DNA of 64,000 bases from Gaeumannomyces sp. JS-464 (GCA_002197995.1 NGZR01000004.1:5332001-5396000), one strand, 5' to 3'; positions 38,207-48,028 are shown, counted from the stretch's first letter. Made by a program: numbers and translations. Notes: generated by a model not told the origin, from the letters alone.

Positions 38207-38614
38207 TCAGGACGGGGCCTTCTTCAGACCCGACAGCGAACCCGTGACCCCCACTTTTTTCATCACCATCCGAACCGTCTCGCGTGAAGCTTGTTTGTCG
38301 AGGCCCGCGGCGGCCGGCAGCTGCTCCCAGCGGAGGGTGCGGCCCTCGCGCTGGTACTCCTCAACGGTCTGCGTCATCTTTTGTATGTCTTCGTCTGTGA
38401 ATATCTTCTTCCTGCCGCGGCGGTCAGGGTAGTTGGGGTGGTCGGCCAGCGAGGGCTGCGTGCGGTTCTCCGAGAGGATGCGCCAGCCGGTTCTTTTGGA
38501 GACTCCAGCCCAGCGGAAGACGTCTTTGTGCTTGCATGGGATTTCCTGGTCGCCGAGAAATTCACAGACTGCTAGGATCCGTAATTTTTGCAGCGCGGTG
38601 ACGTGGGGAGGCAT
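38207..38614 (-). CDS. Tc1/mariner-like transposase N-terminal HTH ORF (solitary)
   Basis: ATG 38614 to a stop at 38207, 135 residues. It contains two helix-turn-helix units: one around KDVFRWAGVSKRTGWRIL, the other after a basic GRKKIFTDEDIQKM linker, ending SRETVRMVMKKVG. The order (paired-like bipartite DNA-binding domain with an interdomain GRK motif) matches Tc1-like transposases. The DDE catalytic domain is absent downstream. No terminal inverted repeats or TA duplication were identified by eye. It is either a remnant of an element or a retained DNA-binding ORF; the open frame, intact over 135 codons among broken neighbours, leaves the second possibility open. Confidence 0.65.
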   Translation of the reverse strand: MPPHVTALQKLRILAVCEFLGDQEIPCKHKDVFRWAGVSKRTGWRILSENRTQPSLADHPNYPDRRGRKKIFTDEDIQKMTQTVEEYQREGRTLRWEQLPAAAGLDKQASRETVRMVMKKVGVTGSLSGLKKAPS

Positions 38615-39395
38615 TTTCTTGTTGGCCTCTGCTTGCTAGCAGAGTGATTTTTGCACAAGAATTGGAGCGGAAACGTGCCAGAGTGCCATTTATTTTGTGG
38701 CACTTGGCTGTGGCCTCTTTAAGCATTGCTGGGCCAGGGTGGGCTGGCGGCCTTGCAGCCAAGTGGGGCGCTGCAGCTCGAGTGGAGTGCAGATCGTCTC
38801 GTCATTGGCCCCGCCGCACTGGGGTCGGCTCTTTTCCTCCCTTGGCGTCTGATGCCCGCCCATCCCTGCCAGAAACGGGCCGCAGCTCGAATCCTGCGAT
38901 GCGGCGCAGCGTCTATCAGCCAGTGATCGGCCGCTCGAGATGCTGACGAAACGGCCTGGCTTGCTTGGTTGCCATGAGGCGCAATCTCTGGCGGCAAAAA
39001 AAGTCCGGATGCTCCCCCTGGCCGACCCAGTCGTGTGGGCGGCCCAGCGATGGGTGGTGGTGCAAGGCACCGCTCTGGAGGCGGCCGGATTCCATCAAGC
39101 CGCTTCCTCCTTGTTTCGCTGACGACCTGTCCAGTCTCTCTGTTAAGCGCCAGTGTGCCTGAGCTACGCTTCGCTTAGCGCCTGTTTTCTGGTCTTGTAG
39201 ATAATTTCCTTCCTTCCCATTCTCTTTTTGTTACGCTCCCACTCATCCCGGACATCACATATCATCATCATCATCATCATCATCGTCTAGGCCAGGGTGC
39301 CAGATCCCGGGCAAGTGCCTCCGTGGGCGCAGAGACGCTAGGCGTCGACGTTGGAGACGCAGAGCAAGCACCTTCACAGCCAGCAGCTGCCCACC
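38615..39395. other. Promoter region of the beta-trefoil membrane protein
   Basis: About 0.78 kb with a perfect (ATC)8 repeat at 39261-39284, just over 100 bp before the ATG at 39396, probably in the 5' UTR. No other gene seen. Confidence 0.55.
39261..39284. repeat. (ATC)8 trinucleotide repeat
   Basis: Eight perfect ATC units in the presumed 5' UTR or core promoter of the downstream membrane protein gene. Confidence 0.9.
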
Positions 39396-40799
39396 ATGGC
39401 CACCTCGATCGACCCCAACGCCTGGTACGCCATCTCGGAGACGCGCGTGGACAACGGCACCAAGCCGCTGGACAACACGCTGCAGACCATCGCGGGCGGC
39501 GGCATGCGCGTCTGGAACGGCCAGAACATGTGGCAGTTCCAGCCCGTCGACGGCGCAAAGGACCAGTACCTGCTGCGGAGCTCCAGCACGGGCGTGCAGC
39601 AGCAGCTGGCGGCCTGCTACAACACGGACGAGATCCACCCAAAGCGCACCCGCGCCTGCATGACGCGCACTACCTCGGACGACAGCCAGAAGTGGATCAT
39701 CACGAGGTGGAACAGGTCCGACGGCATCAACTCGTGGAAGATCCAGAACGTCGGCAACGGCACCGGCTATGCTCTGGACGTCCACCCGGGCGACGCCGTC
39801 TTTCTTAACTCGGATATCGAGGGCGAGACCGTCAATGGGCAGAAGGTCGGCGCCCGGGTTGCCCAACACTGGGTCTTTTCTAGCCGAAAAGCCGTCGACG
39901 ACGGCGCCTTCTCCACCGTTTACTCCAACGTGCGTGCCCGTATCCGCCCTTGATATCTTGGACCGGGCTGCGTCTTGGTCCATCTTGCTAAACCGAACCC
40001 CTTCATCTTCAGACACCAGTCCCCGCCCCAACAGAGACGCAATCCTCCTCTTCAGGCACAGCGCGGTCGACAACCACCAGCACCAGCGGGAGTCCAAACA
40101 ACGCCCCCGCATCCCCAACAGACCCCGCCCGCAGCTCCGGCTCGTCCACCCCCCAGCAGGAGTCGGGCGCCGCCGGTCTCTCGAGCGGCGCAGCAGCCGG
40201 CATCGGCGTCGGCGCGACCATCGCCGTCCTCGCCCTGATCGGCGCACTCGTCCTTTTCTTCTGGAAGAAGCGCAAGGCGGCGCGTCGCGGGGACATTGGC
40301 ACCGACAGTTCCCACGCCAACATGTCGGACTACTACAAGCCGGGAAGCAGCGCCGGCGGCATCTTTCAGCAGCAGCAGCCGTACGCCGACCGGGGCAGTA
40401 CCAGTATCCAGAACAGTACGCCAAGAGCGGCAGCCCGTTCACGCCGTACGGGCAGCACCCGTCGCCGCAGACCAGCGCCGGCACAAACACGTTCGAGGCG
40501 CCGACGCCGTACACGACGCATCTGCACGAGGCGCCCGCGGGCCACCACCCGCACGGAGAGACATGCACGAGATGCAGGGATCCATTGTCGCGCGCGAGAT
40601 GGATGTCGACTCCAGGCCGAGCAGGCCCGAAATCGCCGGGAACGAGAAGTTTGCACGGGGAGAGCCACCTGAGGGAGGCGTAGGTATGTTTGCCGGGTTC
40701 CGGACTAAAAATGATAAGTACTTCAAAACTTTACAGCCATGGCCTTTTGCTACGGGTTTTCGGCTTGTCGGCAACTTTCGACGAGGCGGGCGCTTGTGA
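39396..40799 (+). CDS. Single-pass membrane protein with beta-trefoil (ricin-B-type) lectin-like ectodomain
   Basis: ATG 39396 in a strong CCACC context. Exon 1 is 39396-39929 (178 codons). The intron starts GTGCGT, has a TTGCTAAAC branch, and exon 2 starts at 40013. The N-terminal 175 residues resemble a beta-trefoil fold with repeated Q-x-W-like motifs (MWQFQPV, SQKWII, AQHWVF) and a conserved Cys pair. A Ser/Thr-rich stalk leads to one TM helix (GIGVGATIAVLALIGALVLF) followed by KKRKAARR. There is no N-terminal signal peptide, so it would be a type III protein. The cytosolic tail is Gln/Tyr/Pro-rich and needs two frame changes, one at a G run near 40395 and one near 40562. The exact C-terminus is uncertain. 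I recall this architecture from many Pezizomycotina; role, perhaps a cell-surface sensor, is inference. Confidence 0.75.
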
Positions 40800-42555
40800 A
40801 AAAGGGGGCGCTTTGCAATAGCCCTTTTTCTATCACGTAAACAAAATACCCTATACGGGAGGGCTTTATGTATTCATTCTTCAGTTGCCTCATTTCTACC
40901 TCGACCTACTTCCCTGGCATTGAAACTGTAGACCCGCGGCATTTCGTTGCCATCTATGGGCAAACATATCCCCGTTAATTGGTAGTGGCGATGCGGTGGG
41001 CAGAGGAGCCGAGGGGCGGCAAGATTGGCTGCTGGTATTACGGGCGGACTGGCGAGCCTAGCCGTGGTGCGGGTAGAGTTTGCGGACGGACGTGAGGTGA
41101 TGGTGTGTTATTGCCCGGACCCCCCGCCGCCGTCGCCGGGCCGTCGGTACCGCACCCGTAGATGGAGCTGAAGCCGCCGTTCGCGTCCCTGTCGGCGCAG
41201 CCGGTGCCGGAGCCGCCGACGCCGCCGTGGTCGACGTTGCCGCCCGAGTTGTCGGTCGTGTCGACGTTGAGCACGACGCTGCCGTTGAGCAGACAGAAGT
41301 CGGCTCATCCTCATCTTCTCCCTTCGCCAATCCGCAGTCGGATCCCTGCCGAAGCGTGTCTCCCGCTCCTGTGGTCGCCATGTTCCGAAGTTGGCTTCGC
41401 GACAGCTAGCCTATTCCCAGGGTTCCGGTACCTCGTCGACAAGCGCCCATGAACGAAACCCAGTGCTAACGCCACTGCCCTACTCCGATAACCGACGTTG
41501 GGGTTCCTGGTTAGCGTTTAGGCACACGGAAGCGGCGCTGCTGGAGCACATCCACTCCGTTGCCGCCCAGCAACTGCCTGGTGGCCCTCCTCTCTCCTCC
41601 CCGGACCCGGCGCCGTTTCCGCACGCCACTCTCCGTCTCGGGATCACCATCGCCTCCTGTATCTGCTACGCCATCGCAAGCATCTTCGGGCGCGCGTAGC
41701 TACGCCAGGAGGGCATAACCACCAGGATATCAGGCTGCGTAGTGTGGGCTTCGCCGTCCACATGGGCCTGGTCCCGGTTGTAGTTACCGGAACGCTGAGG
41801 GCGCGACGACTCGTTCCCGGATCGGCGGGCCAAACACACCAGGAAGATGAGCGGCTGTGGCCGACTGGACCCGCGAACCGCAGGCCAGTGCTCTCGACGC
41901 GTCTGGCTCGCCGTGTCGGCTGAATCGAAGCTGCTCGCCAGGGATCCAGAGGAAGAGGAAGTTTGGCCATCGAAAAATTGCCCAAAGGATACAACTGGCC
42001 GCGATTACGCACTACCTAGCAGCTGCGGGGCGTGTCATCCTGCACGGGTGACACATCGACCGATTGCCATTCTGGGAGGGCGGCGCGACATCGACGTCTC
42101 GACAGCCGCGCCTGAGAGTGCGCTTGTTTGTGTAAGCTGACATGATGGGAACGAATATCGCACGTTCAGCGAATGATAACAAGCCGGCAGAGGTCCTGAT
42201 CACCGACATGAACGCCGATTTGACCGTGTATCTCGAAGGGCTGGTCGACGGGACCACGAAAGCGGTGTCTGAGCAAGGACCCAGCACTTGGAGCATAACT
42301 GTCAATCTGGCCCGCCGTTTTGCGTATGCCCGTATATGATCTTCGCTGTTAAGACGTAATTCACTCGGAAGGGACGCTTGTTGCACTTGGGAGAGCGCCG
42401 CTTCGGTGTCCCGTCGTCACTCGTTTGTGATTGGCGATTACAAGCTGCTTCGGACGCGCTGGCCGTGGGCACCGACGCACATCTCTACCTAGACAACAAA
42501 GATCCTACGCCCACTCATTGCGGCTACACTGAAGAGTCCATCTTCCCATCGGTCT
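40800..42555. other. Accessory stretch with possible decayed coding remnants
   Basis: About 1.75 kb. On the minus strand at 41038-41381, an ATG-started frame changes near 41300 into a Gly/Asp/Asn-rich, Cys-containing sequence (FCLLNGSVVLNVDTTDN onward) that looks secreted. On the plus strand at 41391-41699 a frame with no ATG ends in a hydrophobic segment. Neither has a complete gene structure, and both are too weak to call. The region also holds the 3' flanks of both neighbouring genes. Confidence 0.35.
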
Positions 42556-43203
42556 CTACGCATCAGCCGCGCGCCAGGCCCTTTCGTCGTATTCATCCAT
42601 CCAGTGCAGGTACACGCCGCCAGCGGCAGCCCATCCCTTGATCCCCCAAGAGAACCAGACTTTCCATGTCGCCGTCCCGCTTGCTTTCGATATGGTCGGC
42701 GAACAGCCTGCGGCCCGGTTGCCGCGACCGCGCGAAGAACCTGCCTGCGTCAATGCTCCTGAAAGCGACACGCAACTAAGGGGTGAGGGGAGACGGAGTG
42801 GCTCAACACTTACCACAGTACCAGATAATCCGGCGCAGACCGGCAGCCTTGAAGATGTCGTATAGAGTGGGAATAGTAGGCCATAGACTTTGGGCAGGCA
42901 AGTTTATGGATCCACGAATTGTTCCGCCCTAGGAAAGACCCGTCAAACCCCAGCCAGAGTGTATCGGCACCACCGGCGGTGTTCGGAAGGACAGGGAGGG
43001 CAGAGAAGCCATGGCCAAGCACATACCTCATGGTCGTTCCGTCGTAGATCCACAAGGACAAAGTCCTTGCTAGCACCGCTTCCTGCGCTGCAGAGCATGC
43101 GCAAGACGTCCTCGCGAGACACACCGACCGCTTCTTTCTCGGGCGCAGGGTTCGCGTACCAAGGCGCCGGTGCCGAGCCAGCAGCGTCTGTGGTGGAAGC
43201 CAT
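42556..43203 (-). CDS. Rhodanese/Cdc25-type phosphatase-like protein, probable arsenate reductase (Acr2-like)
   Basis: Three exons, 43203-43027, 42928-42814 and 42740-42556, joined by GTATGT..TAG and GTAAGT..CAG in phase, giving 158 residues. DFVLVDLRRNDHEGGTIRGSINLPAQS is interrupted only by the first intron after the HE. The active loop WYCGSSRGRG has C-x5-R as in Acr2/Cdc25, with Tyr instead of His before the Cys. It would reduce arsenate to arsenite, the form ACR3 exports. In exon 3 about 19 residues after NRAAG read in a shifted frame between two compensating indels (one lost G near 42715, one G-run change near 42652); the alternative frame gives FADHIESKRDGDMESLVL, the usual family sequence. 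An in-frame ATG at 43281 would add 26 residues rich in Arg/Ser. Divergent from ACR3. Confidence 0.8.
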
Positions 43204-43494
43204 GGTCGATCGAGACTTTGCAACAGAGAGCGCGGGGCCTGTGAAACCGTGAAGCCGTAGAGACCTTTGGCTCAGCAGCATTGTTATGCCTCTGGGATGT
43301 GGGAGGAGGTCGGTCGTTGCTCTTTCATAGCTTTCCGCACTGCCCTGCCTGGCTTAGGTGTGGGCCTTGGCATGCATTACTCTGCTGCGCTAGTCCCTTG
43401 ATGGCAAAACGCCAAGGACCCCTGCCGGAAAAGTATCTGGTAACGATCCAGAATCGGATGTCAAACGGAGGGAACCTGTCATTCCCGTGATTTC

Positions 43495-43557
43495 ATTGGC
43501 CAATACCTCTCTGAACAAAATCGCCTCAGCTTTCGATTCCAAACCACGTGCTATAAA
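43495..43557 (+). promoter_or_regulatory. Promoter elements between Acr2-like gene and ACR3
   Basis: In this shared divergent promoter an ATTGGCCAAT palindrome (43495-43504) supplies CCAAT boxes on both strands. CACGTG lies at 43545-43550 and TATAAA at 43552-43557, the last about 165 bp before the ACR3 ATG. The element types are established for fungal promoters; their use here is inference from position. Confidence 0.45.
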
Positions 43558-43618
43558 GGGAGAAAGCAAGACGCTTCCTTGCTCGGCCGTTTCGATTCTA
43601 CTTTCCATCGTCAATAGC

Positions 43619-43656
43619 TTACCTACCTAGGAGGTACCTACCTACCTACCTAGCTA
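43619..43656. repeat. ACCTACC/CCTAGG tract in the ACR3 leader
   Basis: The longest of the window's CTAGG-type tracts: repeated TACC units with internal CCTAGG and GGTACC palindromes. It lies between the TATA box and the ACR3 start, so it would be transcribed. Confidence 0.8.
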
Positions 43657-43721
43657 TCAAACGGAATACGCCTCCACTCGAGCTCCAACGACTGTTCTCC
43701 TTGTGCGACTTGGTCAAAGCT

Positions 43722-45192
43722 ATGGCGGAAGGAGCCACTGATGCAGGAACCGCCTTGGGCGACACTGTCAACAAGCGGGATGCCGACCCTATCTCCACCG
43801 CCAGCGATGCTCGCGAGACCAACCCGGAAGACCAGGGAGCCGGCGGACGCAGGCCGAGAAGAAACAGTCCTCCGAGAAGGTCTCAGCGTTCAAATCTCTC
43901 GGCTGGCTGGACCGTTTTCTTGCCGTCTGGATCCTGCTCGCCATGGTTGTCGGTGTGCTGCTGGGGAACTTCGTCACCGAAACACAGGGCCGGCTTCAGA
44001 AGGGCAAGTTTGCAGGGGTATCTATCCGATAGGTAAGTGTTTCATCCCCCCTGCCATCCTCCGTCCTGCGACGCAGGTGTGCCCCCGGGCGGCGAGCCTC
44101 GCTGACATCTCGCGCGCACTGGTGCTATCTAGCTATTGGGCTTCTGGTCATGATGTATCCCATCCTGTGCAAGGTCCGATACGAATCGCTGCACGAGCTC
44201 CTCGCCCGACCGGGGCCTGTGGAAGCAGATTGCCTTTAGCGTCTTTGTGAACTGGGTCGTGGCTCCGTTCTTGATGGTAGGTATCGTGCTGGTAGCATCC
44301 ATCTACGCTGTGGACCTAACGGCTAACTCCCATCCTTCCAAGCTGGGCCTCGCGTGGGCATTTCTACCTGACAAGAGCGAGCTCCGTGCTGGCTTGATCC
44401 TGGTCGGGCTTGGGAGATGCATTGCCATGGTGCGTACGGCTATCCTGATGCCCCCCCCCTCTCTTCCCTTCTCCTCTTCCCCTTTCCCCCCTTTTTAAAA
44501 AAAATCTGTTGGCTGATCTCCAACTCTCTACTAGGTTTTAATTTGGACTGGCCTGGCAGGCGGCGACGGCGAATATTGTGCCATTCTCGTTGCGGTGAAC
44601 TCGATTCTCCAGATGGTACTTTTTCGCCCCGCTTGCCGTCTTCTTCATCCGCGTCATCAGCCACGAATCTGGTCCATTGGACATCTCCTACTCTGTCGTG
44701 GCGACCAGCGTGGCCGTTTTTCTCGGAATCCCGCTCGGTGCCGCCGTTATTACGCGTTTTGTCCTCCGCGCGACAGCCGGTCCTGTGTGGTTCGAGAAGG
44801 TTTTCCTCCGGTTTGCCGCGCCGTGGTCGCTCATCGGTTTGCTGTACACGATCCTTGTGTTGTTTGCTTCGCAGGGTCACGCGGTGGTGCACCAGATCGT
44901 TAGTGTGGTGCGGGTTGCGGCACCGTTGGTGGTGTACTTTGTGCTGGTTTTTTTCCTGACGCTCTGGGCTACGAAACGACTCGGCTTCGGTTACGCTTTG
45001 GCGGTGACGCAAAGCTTTACGGCGGCTAGCAACAACTTCGAGCTCGCGATTGCCGTCGCCGTGGCGACGTTTGGTCCTGGAAGCGACCAGGCGCTGGCTT
45101 CGACGGTGGGGCCGTTGATCGAGGTGCCGGTTTTGCTCTGCTTGGTTCGTCTGGTCCAGTGGGTTGCAAACAGGTGGGGTTGGCGGGACTAG
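43722..45192 (+). CDS. ACR3: Arsenite efflux transporter ACR3
   Basis: Ten-TM arsenite permease of the BART superfamily, exporting As(III) across the plasma membrane. ATG 43722; exons 43722-44032, 44133-44276, 44343-44429 and 44535-45192, with introns GTAAGT, GTAGGT and GTGCGT ending in AG. The hallmark TM4 segment GLGRCIAMVLIWTGLAGG keeps the conserved catalytic Cys and spans the third intron. Later signatures LVAVNSILQM, TQSFTAASNNFELAIAVAVA and the C-terminal EVPVLLCLVRLV are present. Indels break the frame near 43850, 44024 (CC where CCC is expected before ATA), 44214 and 44625 (TTTTT where TTTT is expected). Homopolymer context in a gene otherwise complete points to sequence error. Convergent with the bZIP gene. 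Confidence 0.93.
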
Positions 45193-45279
45193 GGGCGCTT
45201 GGGAAAAGCGAAGGCTTTGCCTTGGGCTCATGAGAGATGGTCGTGGGTGTCGAACCATAGATTCCCCCTTCAAGCATAA

Positions 45280-45295
45280 GGTACCTAGCTAGATT
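45280..45295. repeat. CTAGG-type tract
   Basis: Short AGGTACCTAGCTAGA tract between the convergent ACR3 and bZIP genes. Same family of tracts as at 43619 and 48065, which together bracket the arsenic island. Confidence 0.7.
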
Positions 45296-45489
45296 ACCGT
45301 CTGCACCGCGAAGCTCGTCAGCTGGGCTTAGTAGGGCAGTGTTAGACTACCTAATTATCCAGTCTCAGCAATCACATCCAGGAACTTGAATCTGGAGCTG
45401 GCGGCGTGCGCCCTCGTTGCGTTTGACAATTGCATGCCGGGTCTGCGGCCATGATCGCGCTCGGTGGATGCGCCGTCGCCGACTCCCGT

Positions 45490-46314
45490 TCAACAACTGT
45501 CTATGACGTCGAAAATTCTCAGGTTCTCTACGGTACAGCCTGCCGCGCCTTCGCAACCCAGGGCGGCAAAGGCCAGCCCTGTGTCATTGTGTCCCTGCAC
45601 TTCTGCAATAATAGCGGCAGCAACTTCGCAGAGCGTCTCCATTGATGACATTGCGGGCACGGCGTCGCTCCGAGTGCTCGGCGCTTCTGCTGATGGTGGA
45701 GACTCTGGGCTTGCAAACCTAACGCCTGACCCTTCGTCGCTATCGTGAGCATCGGGATCTTGGTGCGGGACATGGTCAACGACGCCGACGTTCGGGGTCG
45801 CCACCTCGGAACGTGCAACCTCGGAGTCAAAGCCTGAGGGACTCTGCGAAGGCGAGCACGGAGACTCGTACGTCCCCTCCGTGTTTGCCACGGGCCGGGC
45901 GGTTGCTGGGTGCCCGACGCGCCGTGCGGTGCGGGGGTTAGAGGAGCGCTCGCTGTCATGCCGTCTGGGGCGTCCAGCCGGGGGCGCAGAAAGCGCCCGA
46001 CCTGGTCGTGCGACACGCCGTGCTGAGCCAGCAGATCACGAAGGAGGCGGTTCTCAAGTGCTACGGCGCGTGCGGCTCGCTGCATGTCGAGGGTCGCCTG
46101 GACGCCCTGCCGTTCGTACGCCTGCAGGCGCTGTTGCAAGTCTTGGACAAATTGCTTCTGGCGCGCCCGCGATTGGCGCTGGTTATCGCGGAGACGGGTC
46201 TTGACCGCAGGAGTCTTGTTCTGGAGGGCACCTAGTTAGCATGAGCACCCGACTTCGGGGAGAGGGCGCAAACCTCAACGCGCCAAAGCGCATGTACCGC
46301 ACCTTTCGAGGCAT
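45490..46314 (-). CDS. Fungal bZIP transcription factor, candidate regulator of the arsenic island
   Basis: Basic region TRLRDNQRQSRARQKQFVQD matches the fungal bZIP form (DNQRRSRARRKEY), followed by a zipper-like helix with LENRLLRDLL. Proposed start: ATG 46314 in a 12-nt exon coding MPRK (46314-46303), then a GTGCGG intron with GCTAAC branch and CCTCCAG acceptor, then exon 2 from 46220. The tiny first exon is inferred from splice signals and because such proteins often begin M-P-x-K close to the basic region. One frameshift near 45885 (in CCCGGCCCGTGGC) joins the basic half to an acidic, Ser/Pro-rich tail ending NLRIFDVIDSC at 45490. About 245 residues. In yeast the bZIP Yap8 controls ACR2/ACR3; that parallel is by role, not by close sequence. 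Confidence 0.75.
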
Positions 46315-46449
46315 ATCACAGATGTTGAGCGTGGAGCATAAATGTGAGGTGAGCGCTGGTGGTGCAGAGTGTGTCTTCGTCTTAGCTCCGAGCACATGCA
46401 CTTGGTACCACTGCATGGGACCCGACGCCACAAACGCTCCGCTCAGGGC

Positions 46450-46475
46450 TGACCCGCTCAGGGCTGACCCGCTCA
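46450..46475. promoter_or_regulatory. Tandem TGACCCGCTCA repeats in the bZIP/arsH divergent promoter
   Basis: Two exact copies, 46450-46460 and 46465-46475, offset by 15 bp, with a partial copy just before. Each has TGA and TCA ends in inverted orientation, TGA-N5-TCA. A CCGAGTCA half-site follows within 15 bp. bZIP dimers typically bind TGA/TCA half-sites, so these are candidate operators for the adjacent regulator. Confidence 0.5.
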
Positions 46476-46688
46476 GGTCCCCACCGAGTCAGGCGAAGGC
46501 GAGGGCGGACGAACAGGCCAATAGCACGGCGGGGATGACAGGCTCCCGGCGGCTAACACTAACACGCAAGCTGCCTGTCTGGGGAGTCTGCTTGGGCTTT
46601 GCTCGCGCCATGTAAATAGAATGGATCGAGGTTTTCTGCTGGCTTTCGAGTCTCTCTCTGCACCTACCAGCACCCGACGAGCGGCCGC

Positions 46689-48028
46689 ATGTCCTTCCTC
46701 GCTCAGCGCAGTTTCGTGTACACCCTGGTCGCCGCGAGACCCGCCGCCCGGCCCTCGCCCCTTCTCTCCCTCGTCAAGCCCGAGCTCCGCCCCCGCCGTC
46801 CCGGCAAGCAGCTGCGAGAGCCCGGCGGACGGTATTTGATCGCACCGCCCAAAATGCACGGCCATGGAGACCTTAACAACGTGCACGCCGCCCGAGATGC
46901 CGACAATCTCGACATTGACCCCGCCTACGCTGGCCGCTCTCTGGCGATTCGCGCTTCCGACGATGACGAATCGGTTCGCGACCGTTACCGGCCGTTCCTG
47001 GTATCGGAAGGCTTGACTGCTGACGCCGCCGCCGACTGGGTTGCCCAACTGGAGCTGAGCACGACGCTCAAGATGGTCGAGACCGAGATCCTCGCCCGGG
47101 GTTCAGACAGGTTGAGGATCCTGGTGCTCTATGGGAGTCTGCGGAGCCGGTAAGACGCAGCTTGTCCTCTCAGCTTTAGCCCCGGAATGCTCTCTCTACT
47201 GTCGTTCCTGAGCTCTCGGCTCGCCGGACAGCACAGGTTCGCTGGGGTAATAGCGCGTGCTGATGGGTTGGCCCCAACCAAGATCGTACTCGCGCCTTCT
47301 CGCATACGAATCCGCCAGGATCCTGTTCCGCCTCGGCTGTGACGTGCGCGTCTTCGACCCGAGGGGGCTGCCTGTAAAGGACGACGAACAGCACATGCAC
47401 CCCAAAGTGCAGGAACTGCGAGAGCTCAGCAAATGGAGCGACGGGCATGTGTGGGTCAGTCCGGAGCAGCACGGCAACTTGGTGAGTCCGATTACGCCCC
47501 CTCCCCTCCCCGGCCTCCGCCTCCGTCGGTTGGGAAGACCCGAGAGACGCACGGCATCCGCACGCAGAGCTGATGGCGACGCTTTCCCAGACCGGCCTCT
47601 TCAAGCAGCAGATTGACTGGATCCCCCTCTCCTCGGGCTCGGTCCGGCCTACCCAGGGCCGCACGTTGGCCGTCGCCCAGGTCTGCGGCGGGTCGCAGTC
47701 TTTCAACGCCGTCAACTCGCTCCGGATCCTGGGGCGGTGGATGCGCATGTTTACCATCCCAAACCAGAGCTCGGTGCCGCGCGCCTACACGCAGTTTACC
47801 CCCGACTCGGAAGGTAGCCGGATGATGGCCAGCTCGAACCGAGACAGACTTGTGGATTGCATGGAGGAGTTGGTCAAATACACCATCGTCATGCGGCCGC
47901 ATTTCCACCTCTTTGGCGACCGGTTCAGCGAACGACAGGAGCGGCGTGCAAAACAGGAGGAAGAGGACAAAAAGAAGGCAGTGGAGCATGGAGATAGAAG
48001 TTCCGCCGTGAATGGGTCGTCCGGATAG
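46689..48028 (+). CDS. arsH: ArsH, NADPH-dependent FMN reductase of arsenic resistance
   Basis: Flavodoxin-fold NADPH:FMN oxidoreductase found in arsenic operons; family members oxidise trivalent organoarsenicals or reduce quinones and metals. Exons 46689-47149, 47283-47481 and 47591-48028 join in phase (GTAAGA..AAG, GTGAGT..CAG) to an uninterrupted 365-residue protein with no frameshift. FMN-binding loop [12 protein letters not shown], then [10 protein letters not shown], then the ArsH signatures [15 protein letters not shown] and [13 protein letters not shown]. An in-frame ATG at 46854 (MHGHGDLNN) fits the usual family N-terminus; the upstream 55 codons are Arg/Ser/Ala-rich and nearly free of acidic residues, as in a mitochondrial presequence. 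Divergent from the bZIP gene. Confidence 0.93.

Noticed and set aside
41038..41381. Minus-strand ATG frame leading into a Gly/Asn/Cys-rich stretch
   Set aside because: Needs a frame change, ends in Pro-rich chance sequence and has no recognisable domain; kept only as a possible remnant.
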